DNA of 64,000 nt from Agrypnia vestita (GCA_016648135.1 JADDOH010003931.1:1-64000), one strand, 5' to 3'; positions 43,690 to 55,765 are shown, numbered from the stretch's first letter. The notes: generated by a model from the letters alone, not told the origin. Program-made: numbers and translations.

Positions 43690-44868
43690 GTATGCTACTG
43701 TAGAAACACAAGTAAGATTCGCATCAGGAACATCACCAAAATTTCCAATTTAATCGGGGGTACACCAGGGATCTGTCCTCAGCCCACTGCTATTCATAAT
43801 GTTCATGAATTATCTAGCAATTCAAGAAATGAACAGTATTCTCAAGATTATGCTTTTTGCAAATGACGTAGTATTGATAGCAGATAACCATGCCTTGTAG
43901 TGACTTGCAGAATAGTCTGAAAAGGTGGACAAAGATACTAGAGAATAATGTCCTAAAAATTTGCTGGTAATAGACGGAATATCTGTACCTGCCATTTTTT
44001 TTAGACACGCGAACACGGAATGGGTGTCACATCAATATTCTTACTATTTTCAAAAAGCTTGTGCTATGAAAATAGGACCAACTTGCTGGTGTTCTGGAAC
44101 GGCGCTCAACCATCGACCACCAGATCACTAGGCGAGCATCATGACCACCACATCAACAAGCTACTACTTTGCAGACACAAATACTGTAATGTAAAATACT
44201 TTAATGCAACTGGATGGGGAAATATTATCCAACTGTGATGCATTTAAGTATCAGGGCTCACTTATTAACAGAGACAAGAAGATATGCAGTGGACTATAGA
44301 ATAGATGTGAGATGGATGAAATTTAGATCCGTAACAGAAATCTTCAGTGACCCGAAATACCTATAAAACTTAAAGGAAAGGATTACCAGATGATTGTTAG
44401 ATTCGTGATAATGTATGGTTCCGAATGCTGGACTATGTACAACTCCTACTCTAGGTAACTCGAAACAGCAGAAATACAAATGCTTAGATGGTCGGTAGGA
44501 GTAACACTAAAAGATAGGATTAAAAGTTCACGTTTTCGTAGTAGCCTGGGTGTCACGGACATAAACGTAAACGTAAAAATAAAAGTAATTTGGAGGAACG
44601 ACAATTGAAATGGTATGGACAAATAAGGAGACCACCAGATCACAGGGTGAAGCAGGCAATGTCTATGGAGCTTCGACGACAGACGTCCAGAGAAAGACCA
44701 AAGAACTCCTGTAATTCGTCAGAGAAACGGCCTGGACGAAAGCGATACCCAGAACCGAAGATATACAGCCTGAGAACGAGAATAGCCGACCCCAACAGCC
44801 AACCTAGGCAATGCGTTGGGACAGTGCAAGGAAGAAGAAGAAATACTTTAACTTTATTAAAAGTGTGT
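43690..44868 (+). pseudogene. RTE/L1-like LINE remnant with GAA tail, split by a SINE
   Basis: SGVHQGSVLSPLLFIMFM and MLFANDVVLIAD (catalytic FADD changed to FAND) give the RT palm at 43753-43885. After the SINE insertion at about 44000-44150 the reading resumes with FKYQGSLINRDKK, KLKGKDYQMIVRFVIMYGSECW, then AEIQMLRWSVGVTLKDRI and SSLGVTDI, all in the order of a LINE post-RT region. It ends GGAAGAAGAAGAAA, a GAA-type tail. Many stops and shifts; inactive. Confidence 0.78.
44000..44150 (-). mobile_element. SINE family 6, copy 2
   Basis: ACACGGAATGGGTGTCACATCAATATTCTT and AAGCTTGTGCTATGAAAATAGG, then CTTGCTGG and GATCACTAGGCGAG on the plus strand mirror copy 1. The A-rich tail side (TTTTTTTT) lies at 43995-44003. 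It interrupts the LINE remnant. Confidence 0.65.
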
Positions 44869-44869
44869 C

Positions 44870-46517
44870 TTAACCTCCTGAGTACCAGACAAACTTTTTT
44901 TGGAGTTTCTTTTTAAAACTATTATAGTGCACTACTTGAAGATGACTTAGTATGGGAAAAATAGTAAAAAAAAAATTGCACTAGAAAAACTGGTTTTTCA
45001 CTATGTCCTATATAAAGGACATGGGTATTAAACTAACATGTTATTTATAAAGGACACAACCTATTCTAACGTTTGATTCAGGAATCGGGGAGAAATTATG
45101 AGCATTAATTAATAAATTTTAGTTTTGCATTCTTTATTTCTATTATACTTTAAAATTAACAGAAATTCAACATTTTTCTGGATTTTTTTTATCTAAAACT
45201 AACGTTTACTCACAAAATTTAAAATAAATATATCAAAGAAATAGGAATATTAGAGATTGATCAGTTACTCTTAAACCTTAAGTTACATGATCATTATTTT
45301 TAACAGCTTTCATGAAAATTTGTGAAACAATTTCGATTAGGCGTAAAACACAAGTAAATTTCGCATTTTTTGGTTACGGGTCATGATAGCCTTTGCTATG
45401 ATCGGAACTTTCCATTTTGCAGACCAATACATGGATATTTGAGGATATTGTAATACGGACATGATCATGGTAATACCAATATAGACCTTAAGCTTTTTTA
45501 AAGTCTGTCCAATAGATTTTCCTGTCTCCAAAACATATGTCATATTGGTACAGTTAACCATTTTGGTAAGAATATCATCATCTATGTATTGGTCATAGAA
45601 TTAGTACCACTCCCATTCCTCAGTATTTTTCTGAATGTAAGCTGGTTGCCTTAAATGTCTTATTTCTGATTCCAGCCTATAGTGTACCCAAGTGTCCTGA
45701 ATGCTTACGTTATTTTATCTACTTCTAATAGCTATCTGTCGGGTAAATAGATAGATATTGCGGCCCTTTGCCTCTACCACAACCACGTCCCCCCTGCGAG
45801 ATGTATTTCTTGCGTGTCCTCTTGTTCGTAGTAGATACGACAAAATTGAAGTGGTCTGACAGTGCTGGAGAATCCAATGAAGTTACCAAAGCTTGCTCTT
45901 TCTCAGCTACTGGATTCACTATTCCGATGGTCCCTTGAGCTTTGGTTTAATTCTGGTGGAACAAACTCTGGATCTTCATCTGAATCATCCCCAGAATAGT
46001 CGAATTCGCAGTCGCTTAAAATTTCTATTATATAATTATCTGTTACCACTAAAAAACATAAAATAGTAAAGAAACCACTCAATGTGCTTTACAAAGTACA
46101 TGGGAAGACAGTCTAAGAAAATATTAATTACATGCTGTTGTGCTTTGTATAGGACATAGAAAAGAATTTAAACCCCAAATGCCCATTTATTAGTTTTTCG
46201 AGAAAACAATATGTTAAATCATTAGTTATGTTTACTAATATGTAGTTTACCACAAAAAAGTACATAATTATGAAATAATTCATTTGATGAAAAAAGATTT
46301 ACTTACCTTTGCGCGGACGCACGCTCCCAACTTTGCTTACCGACGCCATTTTAAAACAATTACATAATGACATTTGAATTTTTTATATTTTATTATACTC
46401 TAAGAAGGCAATAGATGTCACTGGTAAAATATTTTTATTTTGCCAATTTAAACGAAGACCACAGATTTTTTTATTTGTTACGTACTATGTATAGGACAAA
46501 TGTACCCAATAGGTTAA
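44870..46517 (-). mobile_element. piggyBac-type DNA transposon remnant
   Basis: TTAA at 44870-44873 and 46514-46517 bounds inverted termini starting CCTCCTGAGTAC at the left and (complement of the right) CCTATTGGGTAC. TTAA duplication is diagnostic of piggyBac. Transposase pieces lie on the minus strand. Near both ends the word ATAAAGGACA or GTATAGGACA recurs (about 45011, 45050, 46150, 46487), including the palindrome GTCCTATATAAAGGAC, and may serve as subterminal binding sites. The element is about 1.65 kb and inactive. Confidence 0.82.
45337..46349 (-). pseudogene. Degraded piggyBac transposase (N-terminal third)
   Basis: ATG at 46349 opens MASVSKVGSVRPRKG, followed by a GTAAGT donor, so an intron is likely. 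An acidic stretch of Asp/Glu residues follows near 46000. From 45919 the frame reads SDHFNFVVSTTNKR. From 45561 LKVYIGITMIMSVLQYPQ and MYWSAKWKVPI, then a relic of RF-x-x-L near 45360, match the start of the piggyBac transposase core. The catalytic Asp region and cysteine-rich C-terminus are absent. Confidence 0.7.
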
Positions 46518-46519
46518 AT

Positions 46520-46890
46520 ATATGCGAGAGATGACATACTTCCACTGTGTTTCAGTCCCCTTGCCTAAGGAAGGGGATTATTCAACTCTGTACAATTTTA
46601 TACTCTGTAGTATAAAATCACACAAAGAGGTTATTTTAACCGTTGCATCAATGATCATATTGTCAATTGCAAAAAATACTCTTATTGTATTTCTATTTAC
46701 AGTATTTTCTATGCATGTACATATCAACCCTTTTCAACACGGTTTCAGAGTTTAGAACATTTTATATCAATTGTCCAATAAAAACTGCCTAGAATCACGT
46801 CTTTAAAAAAATAAAACTTCAAATGTCACAATAATGTGAAATAATTTCAAATTTGTTTTACAATTATTACAGGCGCCTCATTTTATTTAC
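46520..46890. other. AT-rich, gene-free stretch
   Basis: Nothing recognised; the 77-codon open frame at 46522 is Ile/Phe/Leu-rich chance sequence. Confidence 0.3.
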
Positions 46891-46894
46891 AAAA

Positions 46895-47225
46895 CTAGCC
46901 ATAAACCCGTAAAAAATCACAGGGTATAATAGTTGCCGGATTTTGAAACTGAATACACGTTAAAAGAAAACAGATTGTTTTTTTTAATTAACTATATTCG
47001 CTTAATTCTAAAACGAAATACAAAAATGTCAAGACCGTGTAATCTGATGGGCCGACCCCTGCGTGTTGTCTGAGACGCGCGCCGATTGCTTGTCACACTC
47101 TAATTGTCTAATGTTATAATTTAAGCGTAATTCGAGCAAGATACGGACGTTGCAGACAGACATACAAATAGACAACAAAATTATTATATTTAGGAGATTT
47201 AAAATATGCGACATCCGTTAGGATT
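46895..47225 (-). mobile_element. Helitron-like non-autonomous element (family 7), copy 1
   Basis: Read on the minus strand the 3' end is a weak hairpin, CCCTGTG..TACGGG, then TTTATGG and CTAG before T. Inner landmarks are CGCGCGCCGATTGCTTGTCACACTC-like wording and GACAGACATACAAATAGACAAC, shared with copies at 49.9 and 58.4 kb. The 5' end is not resolved. Confidence 0.5.
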
Positions 47226-47374
47226 ACTTGCTTTCAGTCTCGTTGATGTTCAGAAGGCGTATATAGATTAATTAATATATAATTAGAATATTAATAGGAA
47301 TATAATACATTTCTCCTCCGCTTTTAAATTTTTTAAAAATTTTCGGGGATTTTGAATTAATTGTCATGTATGAT

Positions 47375-48539
47375 CAGGAGCGTGCAGTGAGAACATTGTA
47401 CCATCACACTAACGTAAGCATATATTTTGAAAATAAAATTTAATATAAATATACATCTCGGAATATGCTTACCACAATGATTTTTAAACTATTCATATTT
47501 TAATATTCAGAATATTTTCAGTTTGTTCAAATCTTTCAGAACAGTGCTGGATTTATGTCACAGAGACATTATTTATCAGTTAACGTATATCATAGATATC
47601 TCACAGAGACGAAACTGTATTTCTTATGGGAAAGTAGGTATAGAAGTCATTTGGGTGTACATAGGACTTATGACCTATCTTATGGTTGGCTTAAGTGATC
47701 ACTTTACACAATGTAACATTCACCATTTCCACCCATGATAGAAAATACCATGCTTATTCATTTTTTGGAAGTTGTATATATGTTCAAATTGCGTGGAAAG
47801 CTTTCACATACGCGTTGTAACTGCCTTTCCATGCGGCCTGTACAAAGCCATTTTCATTCCCCTAAATCCCCACAGATGTCGCTAATGAGAAAATCTACAG
47901 TTGATTTTTACGGAATTTTGAGAGCAATATACTTTATTGTGTAATGAAATTCATCCGAATTACTTGCATTACACTAGGATACGCCAGGAAATATTATTTC
48001 CAATTTTTGTTAAATTCGTATCCTCGTGTAATGCATATCCTAGTGTAATGCAAGTAATTCGGATGAATTTCATTACACAATAAAGTATATTGCTCTCAAA
48101 ATTCCGTAAAAATCAACTGTAGATTTTCTCATTAGCGACATCTGTGGGGATTTAGGGGAATGAAAATGGCTTTGTACAGGCCGCATGGAAAGGCAGTTAT
48201 AACTCGTATGTGAAAGCTTTCCACGCAATTTGAACATATATACAACTTCCAAAAAATTAATAAGCATGGTATATTCTATCATGGGTGGAAATGGTGAATG
48301 TTACATTGTGTAAAGTGATCACTTAAACCAACCATAAGATAGGTCATAAGTCCTATGTACACCCAAATGACTTCTATACCTACTTTCCCATAAGAAATAC
48401 AGTTTCGTCTCTGTGAGATATCTACCATATTTTAATATTTCATAATATTATTCCATGACACAAATATTTTATTCCGATGTTTTTTCCAAAATATGTCTGG
48501 ACAAAAGTAATGCTTAAATGTAGGCGCTGCACGCGCCCG
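47375..48539. mobile_element. hAT-type MITE (family 4) carrying an inserted palindrome
   Basis: The left end CAGGAGCGTGCAGTGAGAAC and right end GCGCTGCACGCGCCCG match the 22.5-kb copies. TGTATGAT (47367-47374) and TGTGTGAC (48540-48547) give a 6/8 target duplication. The family 5 palindrome (47594-48423) splits it; without that insert the MITE would be about 335 bp. Confidence 0.7.
47594..48423. mobile_element. MITE family 5, near-perfect 830-bp palindrome
   Basis: The two arms of about 390 bp are inverted copies from AGATATCTCACAGAGACG at the left to its complement at the right, separated by about 54 bp (47982-48035). The arms encode near-identical chance peptides (about 66 of 70 codons equal), so arm identity is about 95 percent or more. 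There is no real gene. A transcript would fold into a single long hairpin. Confidence 0.85.
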
Positions 48540-48549
48540 TGTGTGACGA

Positions 48550-49935
48550 AGTTCAGAATTACACTGGCCTTTTTCTGGCCTGGTCCTTCGTAAACGTGTT
48601 TGAGAAACATTTCAATAAAACGTGGTTACTCCCTATAGGAAAAAACAGATGTCTCACTAAAAAGTAAGATATATACATCAAAATCAAATGATAATCAACA
48701 GGATAACTCTGGCAACTCTTGGTAAAAGAAAGCTTCCGGTTTGAGTCTCAGCAGTAACTGTTATTTATTTTTCGATAGCTAGATTTATTGTGTGTGTCTT
48801 TCTAGGAGGTTTATTAAATTTGTTTGATTTTATTCCCACCGAATCTATTCTAAAATTTAAATATTTATCATTTTGGATTGCACAAAAATATATTAAAATA
48901 AATTGTCAGCCAGATTCGATGCGACGGCCGGATATGTGATTTTCCCCGGAAAATACCTCTAAGAATTTACACAAATTGCGGTAACACTTATGTAACCCGT
49001 GATTCTTGTTACACGTTACGACTTGTCTGCAGCTATATTTTCACCGGCTTTTCCCTTCCCCGGTAAGCCTGAATTTACAACGAGCGGTAGAGCCTCCCTC
49101 GTGCATTGAATGCTGTCTGCGTTAAATGCTTTAATATTAGCTTTTTGTGTACCTTCAAACGCGTGGCGATGGAACTTAATGCTGTATCATTTTGACATGA
49201 CAATTTAATCCCGCTTTTAAACGAATTTAGTTTTCAGTACTCATTGTATTTTGAGTAATGCATACACTAACGCAAATTGTGCATTTTAATCGGTCTCATA
49301 AATGATCGATAATGCCCATGAGAACATTAATAAAATTGAATTAATTTCAATTTATATAAAATATTATCTAACGCATAAGATCAGCTGGTCACAAGGTTGT
49401 GCCTCCTTTAGAGTGAATTGATTGAGAAATAAATGTGTCGAGACTAAATTAACTGTATTTATATCTGCGTACTTAATAATATATCACCACATATCCTTAT
49501 CGTATGAAAGTGAGGTCGAGGATCCAGGTTGCCAAAATAAATTGCTGTAAAGAATGAAAAAGTGAGAAGGGCAATCAATTGTTTTGAAATTTGTATATAA
49601 TTTTCTTATATATATATACAAAAAATTAGCAACCAAATGCTAAAATATTTTAAGAAGTGAAATACATAACTAAAAAAACTAGAATTACAATAATCATACA
49701 AGAAAAAAGTATTTATACAAAATTATCAAATGTATCTTTACTTCTGAAGCCTCATTTTCCTTGCCCACTTATAATCAAAGCGTAAATACTGTGGTAGATT
49801 ATTATAGATATTTAATTATATTAAATATTTTATCTATACCCGAGTTTAATAATTATTCTATTTTTTTACCACATAAGTTTCAACAGAAACAGAATCTCTC
49901 ATCGACAGGTGAAGTTTCAAACTAATTACTGTTTA
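48550..49935. other. Gene-free stretch
   Basis: A more balanced patch at 48900-49110 has no ORF. The rest is AT-rich, with a TA microsatellite near 49607-49622. Confidence 0.35.
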
Positions 49936-49945
49936 TATATTCAAA

Positions 49946-50225
49946 CTAGCCGTGCACGCGTGAAAAATCAAGGGGAATGATAAGAACGACTTACCTTGCG
50001 TGACGCGCGCTGGTTGCGTGTCACACTCTATTTATATGAAGTTTTTATTCCAGCAATATACAGACTGTACGACAGACAAATAGACAACGAAATTATTATG
50101 TTTGATCTGTCTCTGGATATAGACGCAGAGAAAATAGTCCTTAAATATATGGTTTATTGTCCAAACCTTCCTCAGTTTTCGACAATTACATCTTCTAGAT
50201 GAAAGTAATACTCCGATAAATGCTT
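49946..50225 (-). mobile_element. Helitron-like non-autonomous element (family 7), copy 2
   Basis: The minus-strand 3' end is CACGCGTGCACGGCTAG before T. GGTTGCGTGTCACACTC and GACAGACAAATAGACAACG are the shared inner landmarks with copy 1. The outer limit is approximate. Confidence 0.5.
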
Positions 50226-50331
50226 CCAATTCTATTTCCGTAATATGTACATATATTACAACTAAAATACAGATTTATTTCTGATTTTACTATTTCTCCA
50301 AGCATATTTGAAATAACATAAAGATCGAAAG

Positions 50332-50524
50332 CATATTTAACTGTAACTGGTTGCGGATATTTTGTACGCCCTCGGAAGCAGTAATCAGTCCGCCCTCTAC
50401 CTCCGCGGGTAAAGGTCGTTCTTCTGATGACGTTAAATAAGCATTCAACGAAACGTCGAGAATCGTTTTTCGGAAAAACATACGGTTCGTATAAAATATC
50501 CGCAACCAGTTACAGTTAAATATG
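50332..50524. repeat. Foldback with 32-bp perfect terminal repeats and hammerhead-like core
   Basis: The segment at 50332-50363 (CATATTTAACTGTAACTGG...) is the exact reverse complement of 50493-50524. Between them lie CTGATGA (50424-50430), a CGTT/AACG hairpin, and GAAAC (50450-50454) followed by an ACG/CGT stem. The terminal repeats would bring the motif's two ends together as an extended stem I. Confidence 0.7.
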
Positions 50525-50529
50525 TCTTA

Positions 50530-52060
50530 GACCGTAATAACAACCTTAACTCTTTAATGATCAAAGGCATCTCGAATATAGGTTATATTTTTTGCTAAAT
50601 CGATCTGTCGATGGGAGAGTCTCGAAATTTAAGTAGTAAAATGTAATTCAGTTTATACTTTCTACCTGATTAAATGATTATCATAAATAATCTGTATGGC
50701 ATTAATGCAGAATCCACCAATTATATCGCTTAGGTTTATTGAATAATTATATATCTATGATGAGTCGTCCATCGCCATTTCATTTTATCCCAGGGTGTTT
50801 TAGGTAGGTACTTTTTAGTGGGGGTTTTCCAACAAACTACCCTTTGATCCGGACTTTGCTCTTAATAATTTTAAAATTCTGGTTTAAAAATATTAGTGTA
50901 TTTGTTTGCTTGTTTTACTATTCTTTTTAACAAATTAAGAACAGTACCTCAATCCTTCAATCATTTAACTACAAAAAACTCGGGAATTAGTAGTTAAAAG
51001 CGATGTCAATATTACAGAAATACAAGTGATATTTTTTATTTAATGTATGATTATATCTTGAGCTCATAAAATGAATGCTCTATGTTAAAAAGTTTGCTCT
51101 TTTCTTACCATTTAAAAAATAATCTCTTAGTAAGAGTGGAACCTTTCCAACCACTTGAGGCACTGCCTAAATGTATCCATGAAGGGAAGATGACATTTTA
51201 TTATTTCTTGCCCTGTCAGCTCTATGCGATTACAATTTTTCTTCCCTACTGATGAACGTCGCGCCATCAGCATTTAATTAAATGTTCCTTTTCAAGGGTA
51301 TCCCATTCACAGCAATATGTTGGCAGTCTCCCTTCTAATTAACTGGCTTGAATTCAATAGTTACGGGATCCAGGTCGATGCAAATTTTAATTTGAATTGG
51401 GTTATAATTTGTTTCATTGCATTTAATTTTTAATTCTGTCGTTTAATACTGGCTTCGCGTGAGGTCAGTGAGGTAACTATTAATAATTTATGTAATTTTA
51501 TCAAGTCAGCGTATTTTTATGATATTTTGTTAGAGTAATTCGTCCTTACTGCCTTTTAAAAAAGTCTTTTTGGGGTATTTGCAAGTCTGCACAATCTCTT
51601 ATTCACCATTAAACAGTTGGTAGGTACTTTCCATATTTATTTCCGCTGATATTTTGCTAGCCACACAGAATCGCCGAATATTTTCGCCACAAACATCACA
51701 ACAAAACTGATTGTCTCGATGGCGTCGTTCTCACTTACATATATTTTTGGGTTTCCAGATGTTTCGCGAATCCAGTTTATTCTAGACCCTTACAGCAATT
51801 TCCAATTCATTGTAAAGTGTCTAAAGTGCTGTAAAATCCCTGATTACGTGTGATTCTTTCCATTTTCATAGTCTCGTGATGATAACTTTAAAAATAATTT
51901 CCTCAAATGCTAGTTTATCATAAAATTAAGCTATCCTGTGTCAATACATCAACTATGATCATCTTCAATCACCGTGTATGCATGATAATCAAATATTTAT
52001 TCATAATATTTTAACATGCCAAGAGAATTATTATTATTCTGCGAAAGACCTATCACGATG
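50530..52060. other. Gene-free stretch
   Basis: No ORF, terminal repeat or second copy of anything here is recognised; AT-rich with a few balanced patches (51130-51330). Confidence 0.35.
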
Positions 52061-52064
52061 AGAG

Positions 52065-52210
52065 AAACCAAATATTGGTGTATAACCGAAGTACCTATAT
52101 TAGAAGATGTTTGATATTTATTGAGGTAAGAGCGGCAGGTAGGATAGAAGAGTGTGGTGATCTATCCTCTCTACTTGTCCCTGTGGAGAAATGGAGTGAT
52201 GGTAAATTTA
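52065..52210 (+). pseudogene. RTE-type LINE 3' terminal scrap
   Basis: AGGATAGAAGAGTGTGGTG, then ATCCTCTCTACTTGTCC and GAAATGGAGTGATGGTAA match the 3' terminal sequence of the 39.8-kb family on the plus strand. Confidence 0.55.
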
Positions 52211-52479
52211 ATTTAACACTTAATACTTCAGCTGTCGATGATAGATTCTGATTGATATTCTCGAAATTTAAGTAGTAAAATTTTAAATTATAATTAAACT
52301 CACAAGAAGTAAGATTATTTTTTGTTATTTTAATCCATCATACTGCCCATGCATTTTTCTTCTTTTTCTTCTTGTATACTACTCTAGACTACTAGTCAAA
52401 ATATTATTTTATGTTTTTTGATCTTCTACATGTTCTAGCTGTTCTACATGTTCATGATGTACATGATCTAGCTTGACTT

Positions 52480-52650
52480 CTTCTTCTTCTTCAGCCTTCA
52501 TCTCTCCACTGCTGGATATATGCCTCTTCCGTACCCTTGCATCCTTTCTTGTTATTTGCTAATTGTAGTCATTTCTTTCCCCCCACAGCGCAGCGGTTAT
52601 ATTGTCGATCCATCTCTTTTGAGGTCTTCCTACGCCTCTTTTCTCTCTCA
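52480..52650 (-). pseudogene. GAA-tailed LINE 3' end
   Basis: On the minus strand RPQKRWIDNITAAL ends a LINE ORF2, followed by HISSSGEMKAEEEEE, that is, the coding end running into a GAA-repeat tail (52482-52494). It is the same tail type as the remnant ending at 44868. Confidence 0.6.
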
Positions 52651-52654
52651 AGGT

Positions 52655-52800
52655 CTACATGAGAAAATAGAAAATGCCTTAAAGCAAATGAAAAATAATA
52701 AAACTTCGGGTACAGATCAAATAACAAGCGATATGCTAAAACTAGGGGGAAGAAAGCTGATAGAAGCCATAAAAATACTATTAGACAAATGTCTAGCTTA
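52655..52800 (+). pseudogene. LINE RT N-terminal scrap, inverted next to a 3' end
   Basis: LHEKIENALKQMKNNKTSGTDQITSDMLK and LIEAIKILLDKCL are the RT finger region of a LINE ORF2, on the plus strand, immediately beside the minus-strand 3' end. A TAA follows. Confidence 0.65.
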
Positions 52801-52804
52801 ACTA

Positions 52805-54025
52805 AGGGCATAAAATAAGTACGAAAATTTTGTACTAAGATTATTACATTTGGGCGACCAAATAAATCTAGCAAGCACCAACATTGCTTTATTTTTTGAA
52901 TTTGAAATTTTAACAGCTGTGGTTTATTTTTGATTTATGATTACATAATGAAAAATTACTTACTTTAAACATTTTTCTAAAAATACTCAAACCGTTACAA
53001 TTTGTAATACCAAATAATGAAGTGGCCATGAGAGATTTATTTTTGTTTGTACAGAAATAAGTTATTTTATGAAAGCCTTAAAGTGGTAGCCATGAATTTT
53101 ATTTATATTTCAACAAAAATAATTTATTATATGAAATTCTTAAAATAACTCCATGTTCTCCAGGAAAAGTTTAAAACACTTTTTTAATAACATAAAAATG
53201 TTGAATTGCATTTATTTATATTTTTACCTTTAATTTATAAATTAATTTCCTGAAATTTTGTAACAAATTTCCGGAATCTAATGTATGTACAGTCATATTT
53301 AATGTATCTTAATTAAAAGCGTATTTAAATCCAAACAATTATATAATCATACAAAACGTTTCTCTTTTAAACATATAGGTACACATCGACTGTCATGCCT
53401 TGTAGCTGCCATCCGTAAATCTCTTTATTATCAATTATATGTGGGGTATAAAAGCAAAGGCAGCAATATACAAAAAAAATTAATGCAATCATCTAGGATT
53501 ACTAATTTTAATGTATCTACTGAATTCGAGATTTTATAGTAAACATAGCCTATTAATTTATAGGAAAATTGATTTTGGAAGGAATAGGTACATAAAATGT
53601 AGCATTCAGTACATTTTAAATTAGTAATCCTCGCAATAAAAAGTTTTTTTAATTTTTTGGATATTGCCGCCTTTGCTTTTATATATGATGTTTACATATG
53701 ATCTTTTAAAAAATAAAAATCTTTCGGCACAACTGTAACAATTAGAAAGAAAGTGTTGTTTGTTAGAAAGAAAAATTTTCTTTATTTTTTTTCTCCAAAT
53801 CATGTATTAACGAAGCTTAAAAAGTTTTAAATTTTTGAAAAATCATCTTTTTGAAAGAATTTATGGATCAAGCTGGATTACGAACTAGGCCGAGATATTA
53901 TTCAGGTAAAATTTTCAGACATGTTTAAAAATCAAAATATCCTTAGAACTGCGGGAGAAGCCATGTTCGCAAAATCCACCAACATATTCCATATATATAT
54001 ATATATATATAGATATATACAGACA
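52805..54025. other. AT-rich, gene-free stretch
   Basis: A TA microsatellite lies at 53993-54012. Nothing else is recognised. Confidence 0.4.
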
Positions 54026-54029
54026 GTAA

Positions 54030-54190
54030 ATTTTACATGTCTAGCTTGTTGTTCTATTGCTAAAGACATTCGCCTGGCGGTCTAGTAGTCTGGAGTTAGT
54101 GGCTCTTTCCAAGAGAAAACCAAGTTAGTATTTCAATAGCACTATCAAATGTATATTGATGTGACACTTATTCCGTTTCATCCCCAATAA
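54030..54190 (+). mobile_element. SINE family 6, copy 3
   Basis: TAGCTTGTTGTTCTATTGC, CGCCTGGCGGTCTAGTAG and ATTGATGTGACACTTATTCC are recognisable versions of the family body, reading on the plus strand and ending in an AAT-rich tail. It is heavily diverged. Confidence 0.45.
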
Positions 54191-54204
54191 TAATAATTAA
54201 TAAA

Positions 54205-55765
54205 AATAATAATAATCCGTAGTCGTTACTAGAATCTAACAGCTGATCATATTTCGTTTTTAAAATTAGTATGTAGATGATCTCATTTCGTTTTCACTGT
54301 CGTGTAAAAACTGCCATTTTAATGTAGTAATACTAGACTAAGAGTTAGAGACCGCCAGACTTGAAATATTTTCTGTATATGTACACTACATTAGATGAAA
54401 ATGTTAGGATATTATGTCATTTGAGTTCGGGGGGTTTTGGCAGATGACAGGTAATACAGGTATCAAAAAATGAGTAAGTTGAAAGTAAAAATAACAAATC
54501 TGATTTTTCAATATGTTTAACGGGACAGTACCTACTATACACACACTAATCACTGCCAAACGCTCTTCCTGAGTTACTTCTTCCATCAGACGCTTCGAAG
54601 TTCTATAAATAATCATGCCATTTACGTTATAGTAACAAATCTGAATTTTATATATTTCATTCAACTATCATAATATCCAAATATCATAATATCCAAATCA
54701 TCTTACCTACTATAGTATACATATGCAGAAAATCTTTCAGGTTTGATACTATAACGTAAGTCTAGCGGTCGCTGGCTCCTACCCTAGTAGTATATAGGTA
54801 GGTACTACATTAAAATGGCAGATTCCGTACGGCTTTGATTCTTGAAATAAAAGTCTTGTTAACTTATAAATAAAAATATATAAATATAATATGCGATTCA
54901 AAGTGTTTTAAGTACCGATATAAAGTGGTGCTATGGTCGCTTGTCCCGCCGGCAATTAGTACGGCGCATAATCCGTTCGAGCAAACGAGTCAATCCTAAT
55001 TTGTGAAATTATTTGGCGCAGCTGTCACTGCGTGTCGCTTTCAAGTTATTCGTGGACCCCGTAACAAGCGGAACTTTAATTTGTTTAGACGTCTTTCATA
55101 TTCTCCAGTGGCTGCGGGTGGAGTTTTTCACATTGTCGTCATAATTTTTTTTACAACAACTAATGCGGCCAAGAACTCACTCGCCAATGGCAATGCAGGT
55201 AGTTTTTTGAAAATTAAAAAAAAAGGATTTTTAATTTTTTTTAATTATTTTTACCTTTTGTAATTTTGTAATATATATATATATATTTTTTTTAAGGGGT
55301 TACACTACCCTGAGAGCCAGAAATTTAGGTAGAAATTGGTTCTTTTTTAACAGTAGGATGATTTATTATTTTGATTTGCTTTTATTGGCTTTTACTAAGG
55401 TACATATTTAACTATTATTATACTAGAAAATTTTTGAAAAAAAAAACAGATACTTCATCTCTAAATAAGTAAATGACTTTATTTTATGTATCAGACAAAT
55501 GTGCACCTTGGAAAGTTGTATCTCAGTCACTGCAGAGGAGATTGAACAAAGGGCTGTATGGAAAATTTAACTTTCACAAAAGATTTGATAACACCCACAT
55601 TAGACCCCGCCCCCCCACACTCTCTCTCCTTCGTAGATTCCTGATCGTTCTGTAGGCAAGTTAGTGCCTGCTTGTCTTTGACAAGATTAACATGCATGTG
55701 ATTAATATTGGTAAAAGGTTAACAATACTATGGTTGTGTAAAGTGTTGTGAACATGGTAGTGTAG
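54205..55765. other. Gene-free stretch
   Basis: A more balanced segment at 54930-55200 has an open frame without recognised domain; I see no splice-bounded exon. A TA microsatellite lies at 55272-55288. Confidence 0.35.

Noticed and set aside
47735..48282. Two near-identical ORFs in opposite orientation as a duplicated gene
   Set aside because: They are the same chance frame in the two arms of the palindromic MITE.
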